This document shows positions 30,838 to 39,108 of a stretch of 64,000 nt of DNA, in pieces. A program made the position numbers and the translations under genes. The first letter of the stretch is position 1, and every line of letters begins with the position of its first letter. Location of the stretch: the NCBI GenBank assembly GCA_001899765.1, contig MKWM01000020.1:35315-99314 (forward strand), in the 5' to 3' direction. The notes under the pieces are model-generated. The model saw only the letters and a program-made list of their open reading frames with translations, was not told where the DNA came from and ran no database searches. This DNA comes from Thiobacillus sp. 63-78 (lineage in GTDB: Bacteria > Pseudomonadota > Gammaproteobacteria > Burkholderiales > Thiobacillaceae).

Positions 30838-30852
30838 TTAGACTAAGTCTAA
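30838..30852. promoter_or_regulatory. 15-bp palindrome upstream of rubrerythrin
   Basis: The perfect palindrome TTAGACTAAGTCTAA, flanked by A/T (ATTAGACT...AGTCTAAA), lies 116 nt upstream of the rubrerythrin start and 152 nt from msrB. Its form is that of a dimeric repressor or sensor operator, plausibly redox- or iron-responsive given the neighbours. The regulator is not identified. Confidence 0.55.
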
Positions 30853-30967
30853 AAACCGGATTTCACCTCCCGACCGGCCCGCCGTCAGCGAGAACCGGGC
30901 CGCGTCGTAACAGGGTGAGAATTTCAATGCTGCAAAGCATGTCCATATCGATCAAGGAGATCAGGTT

Positions 30968-31387
30968 ATGCAACTCAAAGGCTCGAAAACCGAAGGAAAT
31001 CTGAAGGACGCCTTCTCTGGCGAATCGCAGGCCAACCGCCGTTACCTCTACTTTGCAGCCAAGGCTGACGTGGAAGGTTATAACGACGTCGCAGCCGTGT
31101 TCCGTTCGACCGCCGAAGGCGAAACCGGCCATGCGCACGGCCATCTGGAGTATCTGGAAAAGTGTGGCGACCCCGCTACCGGCATGATGTTCGGTCCGAC
31201 CGCCGACAACCTGAAGACCGCAATTGCCGGTGAGACCCACGAGTACACCGACATGTATCCCGGCATGGCCAAGGATGCCCGTGCGGAAGGTTTCGACGAA
31301 ATCGCCGACTGGTTCGAGACCCTGGCCAAGGCCGAGCGCTCGCACGCCAACAAGTTCCAGAAAACCCTGGATACCCTGGGCGCGTAA
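30968..31387 (+). CDS. Rubrerythrin family protein (no rubredoxin domain)
   Basis: A 139-residue di-iron four-helix-bundle protein acting on peroxide. The EXXH-type iron ligands are visible in [29 protein letters not shown] and [10 protein letters not shown]. It ends after the bundle, so the C-terminal rubredoxin of classical rubrerythrin is absent and another electron donor is needed. Good ribosome site AAGGAGATC. Followed by a terminator and then an HdrD-like gene. Confidence 0.92.
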   Translation: MQLKGSKTEGNLKDAFSGESQANRRYLYFAAKADVEGYNDVAAVFRSTAEGETGHAHGHLEYLEKCGDPATGMMFGPTADNLKTAIAGETHEYTDMYPGMAKDARAEGFDEIADWFETLAKAERSHANKFQKTLDTLGA

Positions 31388-31399
31388 TTCCACCCAGGC

Positions 31400-31430
31400 A
31401 AAAGCGGGTCGGGCTCGGCCCGCTTTTTTT
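31400..31430 (+). terminator. Terminator after rubrerythrin
   Basis: A GC-rich stem (AAAGCGGG with CCCGCTTT, extended by a TCG/CGG pair) is followed by seven T residues ending at 31430. Confidence 0.85.
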
Positions 31431-31438
31431 AAAATCCA

Positions 31439-31573
31439 TCACCACAGAGGCACAGAGACACAGAGGAAAATCATATGGGCTGTTTCCATTCGACGTCCCA
31501 TCAGATGGGATGTCGAATGAAATCGGACAGCCACTGTTTTCTCCCTCCTCTCTGTGCCTCTGTGGTGAAAGAT
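31439..31573. repeat. Interspersed palindromic element, copy A
   Basis: The ends are inverted: CACCACAGAGGCACAGAG at about 31439-31456 and CTCTGTGCCTCTGTGGTG near 31551-31570. Inside is a second long palindrome around GTCCCATCAGATGGGATG (about 31486-31520). It carries no gene and has the form of a REP/MITE-like element. It forms the leader of the following HdrD-like gene. Confidence 0.8.
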
Positions 31574-31599
31574 TTTCCCTACATACCCATGGAGTTCGC

Positions 31600-32928
31600 A
31601 TGAGCACCCGTGAAGGCAACCTCGACGCCCCCACCCGTCATCCGCTCGACTGGAAAAACCCGGATTTCTACGATGAAGGCAAGCTCAACCATGAGCTTGA
31701 GCGTATCTTCGACATCTGCCACGGCTGCCGCCGCTGCGTGTCGCTGTGCACCGCGTTTCCTACACTGTTCGACCTGGTGGACGAGTCATCGACGATGGAA
31801 GTGGATGGCGTCGCCAAGGCCGACTACTGGAAAGTGATCGACGAGTGCTATCTGTGCGATCTCTGCTACATGACCAAATGCCCCTACGTGCCGCCGCATC
31901 CGTGGAACCTCGATTTCCCGCACACCATGCTGCGTGCGAAGGCGCTCAAATTCAAGCGGGGCGGTGCGACGTTCCGCGACAAGCTCTTGTCCAGCACCGA
32001 CGCGATGGGCAAGCTCGCCTCGATTCCCGTGGTGGTCCAGGTGGTGAACGCCAGCCTGAAGAACAAGCCGATCCGCAAGCTGGTGGAAAGCGTGCTGCGT
32101 ATTCATCCCGACCGCGTGCTGCCCGAATACGACAGCGCGAAATTCCGTTCCACCGCGAAGCCGCGTAATGATTTCGCCGTCAAGCCCGGAGGGAAAACCC
32201 CCGGCAAGGTGGCGATCTACGCAACCTGCTATGTCAACTACAACGAGCCCGGCATCGGCCACGATCTGCTGAAACTGCTGGCGCACAACGAAATCCCCAC
32301 CGTGCTGGTCGAGAAGGAAGCCTGCTGCGGCATGCCCAAGCTGGAACTGGGTGATCTCGATACCGTTGAAAAACTCAAGGAAAAGAACATTCCCCCACTG
32401 GCGAAGCTTGCCCGCGACGGCTATGCGATCCTGACTGCGGTGCCTTCGTGCACGCTGATGTACAAACAGGAGCTGCCGCTGATGTTCCCGCACGACGCCG
32501 ACGTGCAGGCGGTGAAGGACGCGATGTGGGATCCGTTCGAATACCTGATGGCGCGCAACGCCGACGGTCTCTTGAAGACCGATTTCAAGGCGCCGCTCGG
32601 CAAGGTGGCGTACCACGTGCCGTGCCATCAGCGGGTACAGAACATCGGCAACAAGACGCGCGATGCCCTGCAGCTGGCCGGCGCGGAGGTGACGATGGTC
32701 GAGCGCTGCTCCGGCCATGACGGTACCTGGGGCGTGAAGAGCGAGTACTTCGACAACTCGATGAAGATCGGCAAGCCGGTGTTCCGCCAGATGGCCGAAC
32801 CCCGGGCCAATTACGTGAGCTCCGACTGTGCGATCGCCACGCGCCACATTCTGCAGGGAATGGGCGATTCCACTGCGCAGAAAGAACATCCGATCACACT
32901 GCTGCGGATCGCCTACGGCCTGGAATGA
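31600..32928 (+). CDS. HdrD/GlpC-like heterodisulfide-reductase-type Fe-S protein
   Basis: A 442-residue soluble iron-sulfur oxidoreductase. The N-terminal half has two 4Fe-4S motifs, CHGCRRCVSLC and CYLCDLCYMTKCP. The C-terminal half has two CCG-type modules (YATCYVNYNEPGIG ... EACCGMPK and VPCHQRVQNIG ... RCSGHDG) as in HdrB/HdrD and GlpC. The electron route is unknown. ATG 31600 is preceded by GGAG; an upstream open stretch is only repeat sequence. Together with rubrerythrin and DUF3501 it forms a recurrent three-gene set. Confidence 0.88.
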   Translation: MSTREGNLDAPTRHPLDWKNPDFYDEGKLNHELERIFDICHGCRRCVSLCTAFPTLFDLVDESSTMEVDGVAKADYWKVIDECYLCDLCYMTKCPYVPPHPWNLDFPHTMLRAKALKFKRGGATFRDKLLSSTDAMGKLASIPVVVQVVNASLKNKPIRKLVESVLRIHPDRVLPEYDSAKFRSTAKPRNDFAVKPGGKTPGKVAIYATCYVNYNEPGIGHDLLKLLAHNEIPTVLVEKEACCGMPKLELGDLDTVEKLKEKNIPPLAKLARDGYAILTAVPSCTLMYKQELPLMFPHDADVQAVKDAMWDPFEYLMARNADGLLKTDFKAPLGKVAYHVPCHQRVQNIGNKTRDALQLAGAEVTMVERCSGHDGTWGVKSEYFDNSMKIGKPVFRQMAEPRANYVSSDCAIATRHILQGMGDSTAQKEHPITLLRIAYGLE

Positions 32929-32937
32929 AATCTGTTT

Positions 32938-33033
32938 CACCACAGAGGCACAGAGAAAAAATATTGTCAGGAGAAGGTCTGGCTCTTTTGGCACATTGAT
33001 TGGTCGGGGTTCTCTGTGCCTCTGTGGTGAAAG
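32938..33033. repeat. Interspersed palindromic element, copy B
   Basis: The same inverted ends as copy A (TTTCACCACAGAGGCACAGAG at about 32936-32956 and CTCTGTGCCTCTGTGGTGAAA near 33011-33032) enclose a shorter, different interior without the long internal palindrome. It lies between the HdrD-like gene and the DUF3501 gene. Confidence 0.8.
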
Positions 33034-33069
33034 ATTCTGGATAACCCGACATTGCAAGGAGAAAACGAC

Positions 33070-33654
33070 ATGCCGCACATCACCCGTGAAAGCCTCATGC
33101 CACTGGAAGCCTACGCCAGGGCGCGCGCCGCGCTGCGTATCGAAGTCATGGCGCACAAGAAGAACCGCATGGTCGAACTGGGCGATCACGTCACCCTGAT
33201 TTTCGAGGACGAGAAGACCATGCGCTACCAGATCCAGGAGATGCTGCGCGCTGAGCGCACCTTCGAGGAAGCCGGCATCCAGGATGAACTTGACGCCTAC
33301 AACCCCCTGGTTCCGGACGGCACCAACTGGAAAGCCACCATGATGATCCAGTATTCCGACCCGGATGCACGCAAGATCGCGCTGGAAAAGCTGAAGGGCA
33401 TCGAGGACCGCGTGTGGGTGCAGGTGGCCGGCCAGCCGCAGGTCTTTGCGATCGCCGACGAGGACATGGAGCGCGAGAACGAGGACAAGACCTCGGCCGT
33501 GCATTTCCTGCGTTTCGAACTCGACGCTGCTTCGATTGCCGCCGCCAGGTCGGGCAGCCCGATTCACATGGGGATCGATCTCGATGCCTACCGCGTGGAG
33601 GCCCGGGCCCTGGCGGAGAACATACGCGCTGCACTGGTGGTCGATTTGTCCTAA
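33070..33654 (+). CDS. DUF3501 family protein
   Basis: A 194-residue soluble protein with the DUF3501 pattern (RIEVMAHKKNRMVELGDHVTLIFEDEKTMRYQIQEMLRAER). It has no cysteines, so it is not itself an iron-sulfur carrier. Function unknown; it follows HdrD-like and rubrerythrin genes. ATG 33070 has AAGGAGAAA upstream. Confidence 0.88.
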   Translation: MPHITRESLMPLEAYARARAALRIEVMAHKKNRMVELGDHVTLIFEDEKTMRYQIQEMLRAERTFEEAGIQDELDAYNPLVPDGTNWKATMMIQYSDPDARKIALEKLKGIEDRVWVQVAGQPQVFAIADEDMERENEDKTSAVHFLRFELDAASIAAARSGSPIHMGIDLDAYRVEARALAENIRAALVVDLS

Positions 33655-33714
33655 AGTCATAGTCTCTGCGGCGAAACCATACGGCGATACGCCGTCATCC
33701 ATGGAGAAGATGCG

Positions 33715-34926
33715 ATGCTGGATCAATTGCTGGTTCATCGGGTGCGGCGACGGGTGGAGACGTCCGGCCTGCCGTTTGTCGTCGAATTGTGGAATGGCGA
33801 GCAGGTTGGCACGTCTGCCGATGCCGCGGTGCGGGTGCGGCTTCACCAGGCGGCCAGCCTCAAGGCGATGGCCAATCCCAGCCTGGGGACGCTGGCCAGA
33901 GCCTACGTTGAAGGTGCGCTGGATCTGGAAGGCGATGTTCGGGATATCCTCGCGCTCGGGGATCGCCTGTGCAACGCCGGCGACGCTTCGTCGAAAACCG
34001 GATCGGACAACTGGAAGTGGTGGCGCCACACGCGCGGCAAGGATCGCAAGAACATCCAGTACCACTATGACGTGTCCAACGATTTTTACGGCCTGTGGCT
34101 GGATGCGCGGCGCGTCTATTCCTGCGCCTATTTCAGGATGCCGGGCATGGATCTGGACGCCGCGCAGGAAGCCAAGCTCGACCACATCTGCCGCAAGCTC
34201 GGCCTCACGCCGGACGAGCAGTTTCTCGATATCGGCTGCGGTTGGGGCGGGTTGATCCTGCATGCGGCGGAGCATTACGGCGTGCGCGCGGTCGGCATCA
34301 CGCTGTCGGACGAGCAGTATGCCTATGTCAGCGGGCAGATCGCCGAGCGCGGTCTTGTCGGACGAGTCGAGGTACGCCGGATGGATTATCGCGATGTGCC
34401 CGAGCACGGCGGCTACGACAAGATTGCCAGCGTGGGCATGTTCGAGCACGTCGGCCGTCCCCACCTGCGCACCTACTTCGACAAGATCCATGCCTTGTTG
34501 AAGCCGGGGGGGCTGGTGCTCAATCATGGCATCACCACGTCCGAGCCCGAGGCCAGCGGGCTGGGTGGCGGCATTTCCGAATTCATCGAGGACTATGTCT
34601 TTCCGGGCGGCGAACTGGTGCATGCCTCCGACGTGTTGCGCACCGCAGCACACAGCGGTTTCGAATGCCTCGATGCCGAGAACCTGCGTACCCATTACGG
34701 CAAAACCCTGTGGCACTGGGTGACCCGGCTGGAGCAGCACGCCGACGAGGCGAAGCGGCTGATTGGCGAGCAGAAATACCGTATCTGGCGCATCTACATG
34801 GCCGGCTCAGCCTATGCTTTCGACCATGGCTGGCTGGAACTGTGGCAGGTCCTGGCCGGCAAGGCCGTCGACGGCACCCAGCCCAACTATCCATTCAAGC
34901 GGGATTTCATTTACCGCGATGCCTGA
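33715..34926 (+). CDS. cfa: Cyclopropane-fatty-acyl-phospholipid synthase
   Basis: A 403-residue SAM-dependent enzyme that adds a methylene group across lipid double bonds. The SAM motif is FLDIGCGWGGLILHAAE, with YDVSNDFYGLWLD and the FEHVGRPHLRTYF region typical of the family. Length is normal. Expressed separately after DUF3501. Confidence 0.92.
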   Translation: MLDQLLVHRVRRRVETSGLPFVVELWNGEQVGTSADAAVRVRLHQAASLKAMANPSLGTLARAYVEGALDLEGDVRDILALGDRLCNAGDASSKTGSDNWKWWRHTRGKDRKNIQYHYDVSNDFYGLWLDARRVYSCAYFRMPGMDLDAAQEAKLDHICRKLGLTPDEQFLDIGCGWGGLILHAAEHYGVRAVGITLSDEQYAYVSGQIAERGLVGRVEVRRMDYRDVPEHGGYDKIASVGMFEHVGRPHLRTYFDKIHALLKPGGLVLNHGITTSEPEASGLGGGISEFIEDYVFPGGELVHASDVLRTAAHSGFECLDAENLRTHYGKTLWHWVTRLEQHADEAKRLIGEQKYRIWRIYMAGSAYAFDHGWLELWQVLAGKAVDGTQPNYPFKRDFIYRDA

Positions 34927-35001
34927 ATGCCGGGTCCGGGCCGATGAATCGGCCCCTGCACGGATCCGCAAGCGCTCAATCAACCGGAGTCTCGTCCCGA
35001 C

Positions 35002-35859
35002 ATGAATGTTCGCCCCATACGCCAGTTCGCTCCAGCCTTCGAGGTCACCGAGGGCGCGGGGGTGACCGTCCACCGCAGCATCGGTACGCCCGCGCTGCGG
35101 AACCTGGATCCCTTCCTGATGCTGGATCATTTCAGCAGCGCCAACCCGGGTGAATACATCGCCGGCTTTCCGGACCATCCGCACCGCGGCTTCATCACCT
35201 TTACTTACATGCTTGACGGCCACATGGAGCATCGCGACAGCATGGGCAATCGTGGCGACCTCAAGGCCGGCGGCGTGCAATGGATGAAGGCGGCGAGCGG
35301 AGTCATCCATTCCGAGATGCCGCAGCAGACCAACGGGCTGATGCGGGGTTTCCAGCTCTGGATCAATCTGCCGGCACGCGAAAAAATGTCGGCGCCGGCC
35401 TATCAGGAATTCTCCGCAGGGGCCATCCCGGAGGTGGTCCTGGACGGTGCCCGGGTGCGCGTGCTGGCCGGTGAATTCAACGGCCGGCACGGCGTTATCG
35501 ACGATCCGGCGACCGACGTTCGCTACCTCGACGTGACCCTGGCAGCCGACGCCCATTTCAACCTGCCGCTGGGCGATCCCTATACTGCCTTCGTCCATGT
35601 CTTCGAGGGCAGTGTCCATCTGGCCGACGAGAGCCTGCCGGTGCAGACCCTGGCGGTGCTCGGGCCGGGCGATACGGTGGCCATCCGGGCCGGCGCTGAC
35701 GGGGCACGCTTCATCCTGGTGGCGGGCCGGCCGCTCGGCGAGCCGATCGTGCAGATCGGCCCTTTCGTCATGAATACCCGCGCCGAGATCGAGCAGGCTT
35801 TTGCGGACTATCAGGCGGGACGCCTGGTGCAGACCCGGGCGACGATGACGGGGCATTGA
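35002..35859 (+). CDS. Pirin family protein
   Basis: A 285-residue double-cupin protein. Conserved iron ligands appear in DHPHRGFITFTYMLDG and in GVIHSEMP. Members act as iron-dependent regulators or quercetinases; the role here is unknown. It is 75 nt after cfa. Confidence 0.9.
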   Translation: MNVRPIRQFAPAFEVTEGAGVTVHRSIGTPALRNLDPFLMLDHFSSANPGEYIAGFPDHPHRGFITFTYMLDGHMEHRDSMGNRGDLKAGGVQWMKAASGVIHSEMPQQTNGLMRGFQLWINLPAREKMSAPAYQEFSAGAIPEVVLDGARVRVLAGEFNGRHGVIDDPATDVRYLDVTLAADAHFNLPLGDPYTAFVHVFEGSVHLADESLPVQTLAVLGPGDTVAIRAGADGARFILVAGRPLGEPIVQIGPFVMNTRAEIEQAFADYQAGRLVQTRATMTGH

Positions 35860-36205
35860 ATCGTCCGGGCTGTACGCCCGGGCGCGCCGATTCTCAGGCG
35901 CAACCTCACGCATCGACTCCTGCGCAAAGGTGGCCGCGCGCCATGCCGGGGCTCGCATGTGCTTTCCTGAGTCAGTCTGTTTCAGCCCGTTCCGATTTCG
36001 GGATTGCGGCGCTGCATATACGCCGGCGCAAGACGCTCCCCCATCATCAATCAAGCGTCTGACTTCGTATTGCTCCCTTGGGGATTGTACTTAGATCGAT
36101 GAGCGCTCATCCGAATATTCTTTGCCGGTGCAATGCCATTTAATGGAATACGTGGCATGCGGCGTCGTGTGCTATGCCGATCCATATCTATCAAGGAGAG
36201 TGAAC
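35860..36205. other. Intergenic region between pirin and OsmC genes
   Basis: No convincing gene. A short GC palindrome (CCGGGC 35865-35870 with GCCCGG 35876-35881) follows the pirin stop without a T tract. The last 30 nt resemble the leader of rubrerythrin (CCATATC-ATCAAGGAGA in both). Confidence 0.5.
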
Positions 36206-36748
36206 ATGTCGCAAGAGACCGTCAAAGCCGCCCTGATGCAAACCATCGCGGGCATTCAGGGCAACGCCGGTGCCGCCAAGGTGGTGTTCCGCGCAGAGAC
36301 CCGACTGGAAGAGGATGTGCGATGCAGTGCGAAAGTGCGCGATTTCGCTCCGATCATCGTCGATGAACCGCCCGATCTGGGTGGGACCGATACGGCGGCC
36401 AACCCGGTTGAGCTACTGCTGGTGGCCTTGGGCACCTGCCAGGAAATCATGTACGGCGCCTACGCATCGGTCATGGGTATCCAGCTCGACAGCGTCAAGG
36501 TCAATCTGCGCGGCTATCTCGACTTGCGCGGCTTGTTCGGCATGGATGCAGCCAGTCCTCCCGGCTATCAGAAAATTGTCTTCGAGACGCTGCTGGATAG
36601 TCCGGCGGATAGGGACGCCTTGAAGAAACTGGTGGACACGGTGGAGAGCCATTGTCCGGTCCTCGACACTCTGGTGCGCGCCATCGAGGTCAAGGGTGAG
36701 GTCACCATCAATGGGCAACTGATGGAGGCTGGCGCTGTGCCAGCCTGA
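36206..36748 (+). CDS. OsmC family protein
   Basis: A 180-residue OsmC/Ohr-fold protein, usually a thiol-dependent hydroperoxidase. The family positions for the two cysteines are C in ALGTCQEIMYGAY and C in VESHCPVLD. ATG 36206 has AAGGAGAG upstream. It precedes the dihydrolipoamide dehydrogenase and lipoyl-protein genes; since Ohr-type peroxidases are reduced by dihydrolipoyl proteins, these three may work together (inference). Confidence 0.85.
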   Translation: MSQETVKAALMQTIAGIQGNAGAAKVVFRAETRLEEDVRCSAKVRDFAPIIVDEPPDLGGTDTAANPVELLLVALGTCQEIMYGAYASVMGIQLDSVKVNLRGYLDLRGLFGMDAASPPGYQKIVFETLLDSPADRDALKKLVDTVESHCPVLDTLVRAIEVKGEVTINGQLMEAGAVPA

Positions 36749-36806
36749 TTTGAAGCGGTCATCGACCCGATTCCGTACAGCCGGGTGGATGCAGAGGAGA
36801 CATGGC

Positions 36807-38222
36807 ATGACGAAACATCTCGCGATTGTCGGTGGCGGTCCCGCAGGGTATGTGGCGGCGTCGCATGCCGCTGCCGAAGGTGCGCAAGTGACGCTGATCG
36901 ATCCCCATCCGCTGGGCGGGACGTGCCTGCATCGCGGCTGCATTCCGACCAAAACCCTGGTGGAAGTCTGCAACCTGCTTGAAAAGATGCGCCGTGCCGA
37001 GTCGTATGGTTTGCGCATGCCGGGTGCGGTGGAAGCGGATTGGCCTGCCATCCGTGCCAAGGCGGGCAAGGTGATCGATCTCCTCCATACCGGCATCAAC
37101 GGCTTGATGGCGGATCGTCGGGTGGTCCATGTACAAGGATGTGGCCGCATCCTCGACGGACGCCGCGTTGAGGTGGCGGGGCATGACGTGATCGAGGCCG
37201 ATTCCGTGCTGATCTGTACGGGTTCCAGCCCGATATTGCCGGAAAGCTTCGTTGCCGATCGTGCCCGCGTGGTGACCAGCGACGATCTGCTGCAATGGGA
37301 TGCCCTGCCGGAATCCCTGCTCATTGTGGGGGATGGGGTTGTGGCGTGCGAGTACGCATTCATCATGAACGCGCTTGGGGTACAGGTCAGCGTCGTCGCG
37401 ATGAGCGAGCGCCCCTTGCCGTTCATCGACAGCGATATCGCGGCCGTCGTCCAGCGTGAAATGCGTCGACGCGGGATTGAGTTCATCAACAAATGCGCAG
37501 TAGAGAGCCTGGCGACTATTCCGGACGGCGTGGCCGCGCTGGCAAACGGCAAGGTCGTGGCCAGTGCCGAGCGTGCCCTGGTTGCGATCGGCCGGCGGCC
37601 CAACACCTACGGCATGGGGCTTGAGGAGGCAGGGGTTGCACTCGGCCCACGGGGTGAAATCGTGACGAATCCCTTCATGCAGACCAATCTGGATGGCCTG
37701 TATGCGGTGGGCGATGTCAACGGCCGGCTGGCGCTGGCGCATGCCGCCTCGGCCCAGGCGAGGCTGGCGGTGGATCACGCGCTCGGCGTGGAATGTGCGC
37801 CGCTGGATGAATCGATCATTCCATGGGCCGTGTTTACCATGCCTGAAATCGGCTGTGCCGGCATGACCGAGCAGCACGCCATCGAGACAGGGCATGCCGT
37901 CAGCGTCGGGCGATTCGATTTGCGCGGTCTCGGCAAGGCGCAAGCCATGAGCGAACTGACCGGGATGGCCAAGGTGGTGGCCGACCGCGTCAGCGGGCGT
38001 CTGCTGGGTGTGCATATTATCGGCGCCCACGCATCGGACATGGTTCATGAAGCCGCCGTACTGCTGCGCCAGGGCGCCACCGTCCACGCGATCACGCAAA
38101 CCGTCCATGCCCACCCCACGCTTTCCGAAGCCATACACGAAGCGGCGGAAGATGCGCTGGGACAGGCCGTACATAAACCCATGAAACGAAAAAAACCGCA
38201 TCATGCCGACGCTTTACCCTGA
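36807..38222 (+). CDS. Dihydrolipoamide dehydrogenase-like flavoprotein
   Basis: A 471-residue pyridine nucleotide-disulfide oxidoreductase. The FAD motif is IVGGGPAGYVAASHAA, the redox disulfide is in GGTCLHRGCIPTK, and the catalytic His-Glu pair is in HAHPTLSEAIHEA. Not next to any 2-oxoacid dehydrogenase genes; instead it overlaps by 20 nt a GcvH-like lipoyl protein. So it probably reoxidises that carrier. Confidence 0.9.
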   Translation: MTKHLAIVGGGPAGYVAASHAAAEGAQVTLIDPHPLGGTCLHRGCIPTKTLVEVCNLLEKMRRAESYGLRMPGAVEADWPAIRAKAGKVIDLLHTGINGLMADRRVVHVQGCGRILDGRRVEVAGHDVIEADSVLICTGSSPILPESFVADRARVVTSDDLLQWDALPESLLIVGDGVVACEYAFIMNALGVQVSVVAMSERPLPFIDSDIAAVVQREMRRRGIEFINKCAVESLATIPDGVAALANGKVVASAERALVAIGRRPNTYGMGLEEAGVALGPRGEIVTNPFMQTNLDGLYAVGDVNGRLALAHAASAQARLAVDHALGVECAPLDESIIPWAVFTMPEIGCAGMTEQHAIETGHAVSVGRFDLRGLGKAQAMSELTGMAKVVADRVSGRLLGVHIIGAHASDMVHEAAVLLRQGATVHAITQTVHAHPTLSEAIHEAAEDALGQAVHKPMKRKKPHHADALP

Positions 38223-38598
38223 AGACCGTCTTTATCATCGCGATGCCCTCTGGCTGCAACGGCTGGAAGGCGACGAAGCCTTGATTGGAATCAATCACCA
38301 TGCCCAGGACAGCCTTGGCGAGGTCGTGTTTCTCGATTTGCCCCGCGCAGGCGCGACGATCCGTTGCGATACCCCGTTGGGGACCGTCGAGTCGCGCAAG
38401 GCCGTGTCGGACATGATTGCGCCGGTCGATGGCACGGTGCTGGAAGTCAATGCCAGGTTGCGCAATGAGCCCGCTCTGGTCAACAGCCATCCCTACGATG
38501 AGGGCTGGGTGCTGCGCATCCGGCTGACCTCGCCGGAGGATACCGGGCACCTGCACACCGCCGCGGCCTACCTCTCGCTCATGGGTTTGACCGACTGA
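38203..38598 (+). CDS. GcvH-like lipoyl-binding protein
   Basis: A 131-residue H-protein fold with the lipoylation segment GTVESRKAVSDMIAP, the Lys in ESRKA being the predicted lipoate site, and the family end HPYDEGWVLRIRL. No gcvT or gcvP is near. In sulfur oxidisers with the sHdr pathway, similar proteins (LbpA) serve sulfur oxidation rather than glycine cleavage; here either that or a reductive role with OsmC is possible. The start overlaps the upstream dehydrogenase. Confidence 0.85.
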   Translation: MPTLYPEDRLYHRDALWLQRLEGDEALIGINHHAQDSLGEVVFLDLPRAGATIRCDTPLGTVESRKAVSDMIAPVDGTVLEVNARLRNEPALVNSHPYDEGWVLRIRLTSPEDTGHLHTAAAYLSLMGLTD

Positions 38599-38654
38599 AG
38601 GGGATTCCCCGTCCCTTGAGCGGCGCCCGGGTGACATCTCTCCCATGACGGCGG

Positions 38655-38676
38655 AAAAAAAGCCTGGTACCCAGGC
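38655..38676 (-). terminator. Third minus-strand terminator-like hairpin
   Basis: On the minus strand GCCTGG-GTA-CCAGGC is followed by seven T residues (plus A run 38655-38661). It lies just beyond the first small RNA and may be a fail-safe terminator or end a further short RNA. Confidence 0.6.
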
Positions 38677-38703
38677 GCCGGAACCCGTCCGTGAAGTCTC
38701 CAG

Positions 38704-38794
38704 AAAAAAAATGCGGACCCAAGCGGGTCCGCCAGGATTAACGGGCAGGAGGAGTTGTAGGAGAGGCCGCCCGTCAAAACATGATCGTTAATTC
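38704..38794 (-). ncRNA. Predicted anti-Shine-Dalgarno small RNA, copy 1
   Basis: About 90 nt read on the minus strand. A stem of 6 bp (38769-38774 with 38741-38746) holds a 22-nt loop containing CUCCUCCU and CUCUCCU, complementary to ribosome-binding sites. It is followed by a strong terminator hairpin (38725-38732 with 38713-38720) and eight U. A sigma70-like promoter sits just upstream. The 5' end is estimated. Confidence 0.72.
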
Positions 38795-38800
38795 ATCTCA

Positions 38801-38829
38801 TTCATAGTGCGTATTCTGCGCGTTGGCAA
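38801..38829 (-). promoter_or_regulatory. Promoter of small RNA copy 1
   Basis: On the minus strand TTGCCA (plus 38824-38829) and TATGAA (plus 38801-38806) are separated by 17 nt, placing the start about 7 nt further, at about 38794. Confidence 0.6.
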
Positions 38830-38968
38830 AGAAATTTCTATCCGGAGAACTACCTATCCCGGGCAGAAAATGGATGGCATACGGTGTCAGGCATCGGGGT
38901 CATGCCTGTCATGGCGAATGCGGTTCCGCTTGGCAATCCTTTCGTCGTTGAGTCCGCGCGTTGCCGAC

Positions 38969-39055
38969 AAAAAAATGCGGGCCCCGAATGGACCCGCCAG
39001 AATTTAACGGGCCGGGAGGAGATATGCGACAAGACGTGGCCCGTCAAAGCGAAAC
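38969..39055 (-). ncRNA. Predicted anti-Shine-Dalgarno small RNA, copy 2
   Basis: Same layout as copy 1: a 7-bp stem (39038-39044 with 39007-39013), a 24-nt loop with CUCCUCCC, then a terminator hairpin (38990-38997 with 38977-38984) and U run. In the terminator one pair is G-U on the minus strand but C-A on the plus strand, which fixes the strand. No clear promoter is seen, so it may be processed from the 3' UTR of the upstream reductase gene. Confidence 0.7.
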
Positions 39056-39108
39056 AGACAATCATTCCCTCCGCACGGCCGGCCGCTGATCCGACCGCGC
39101 GTGGCCGT

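Noticed and set aside
31786..34740. 984-codon minus-strand frame
   Set aside because: Runs antisense through HdrD-like, DUF3501 and cfa genes and across a repeat; shadow composition only.
35856..36062. 68-codon frame starting in the pirin stop
   Set aside because: No ribosome site of its own, no recognisable motif, and a composition like neighbouring non-coding DNA.
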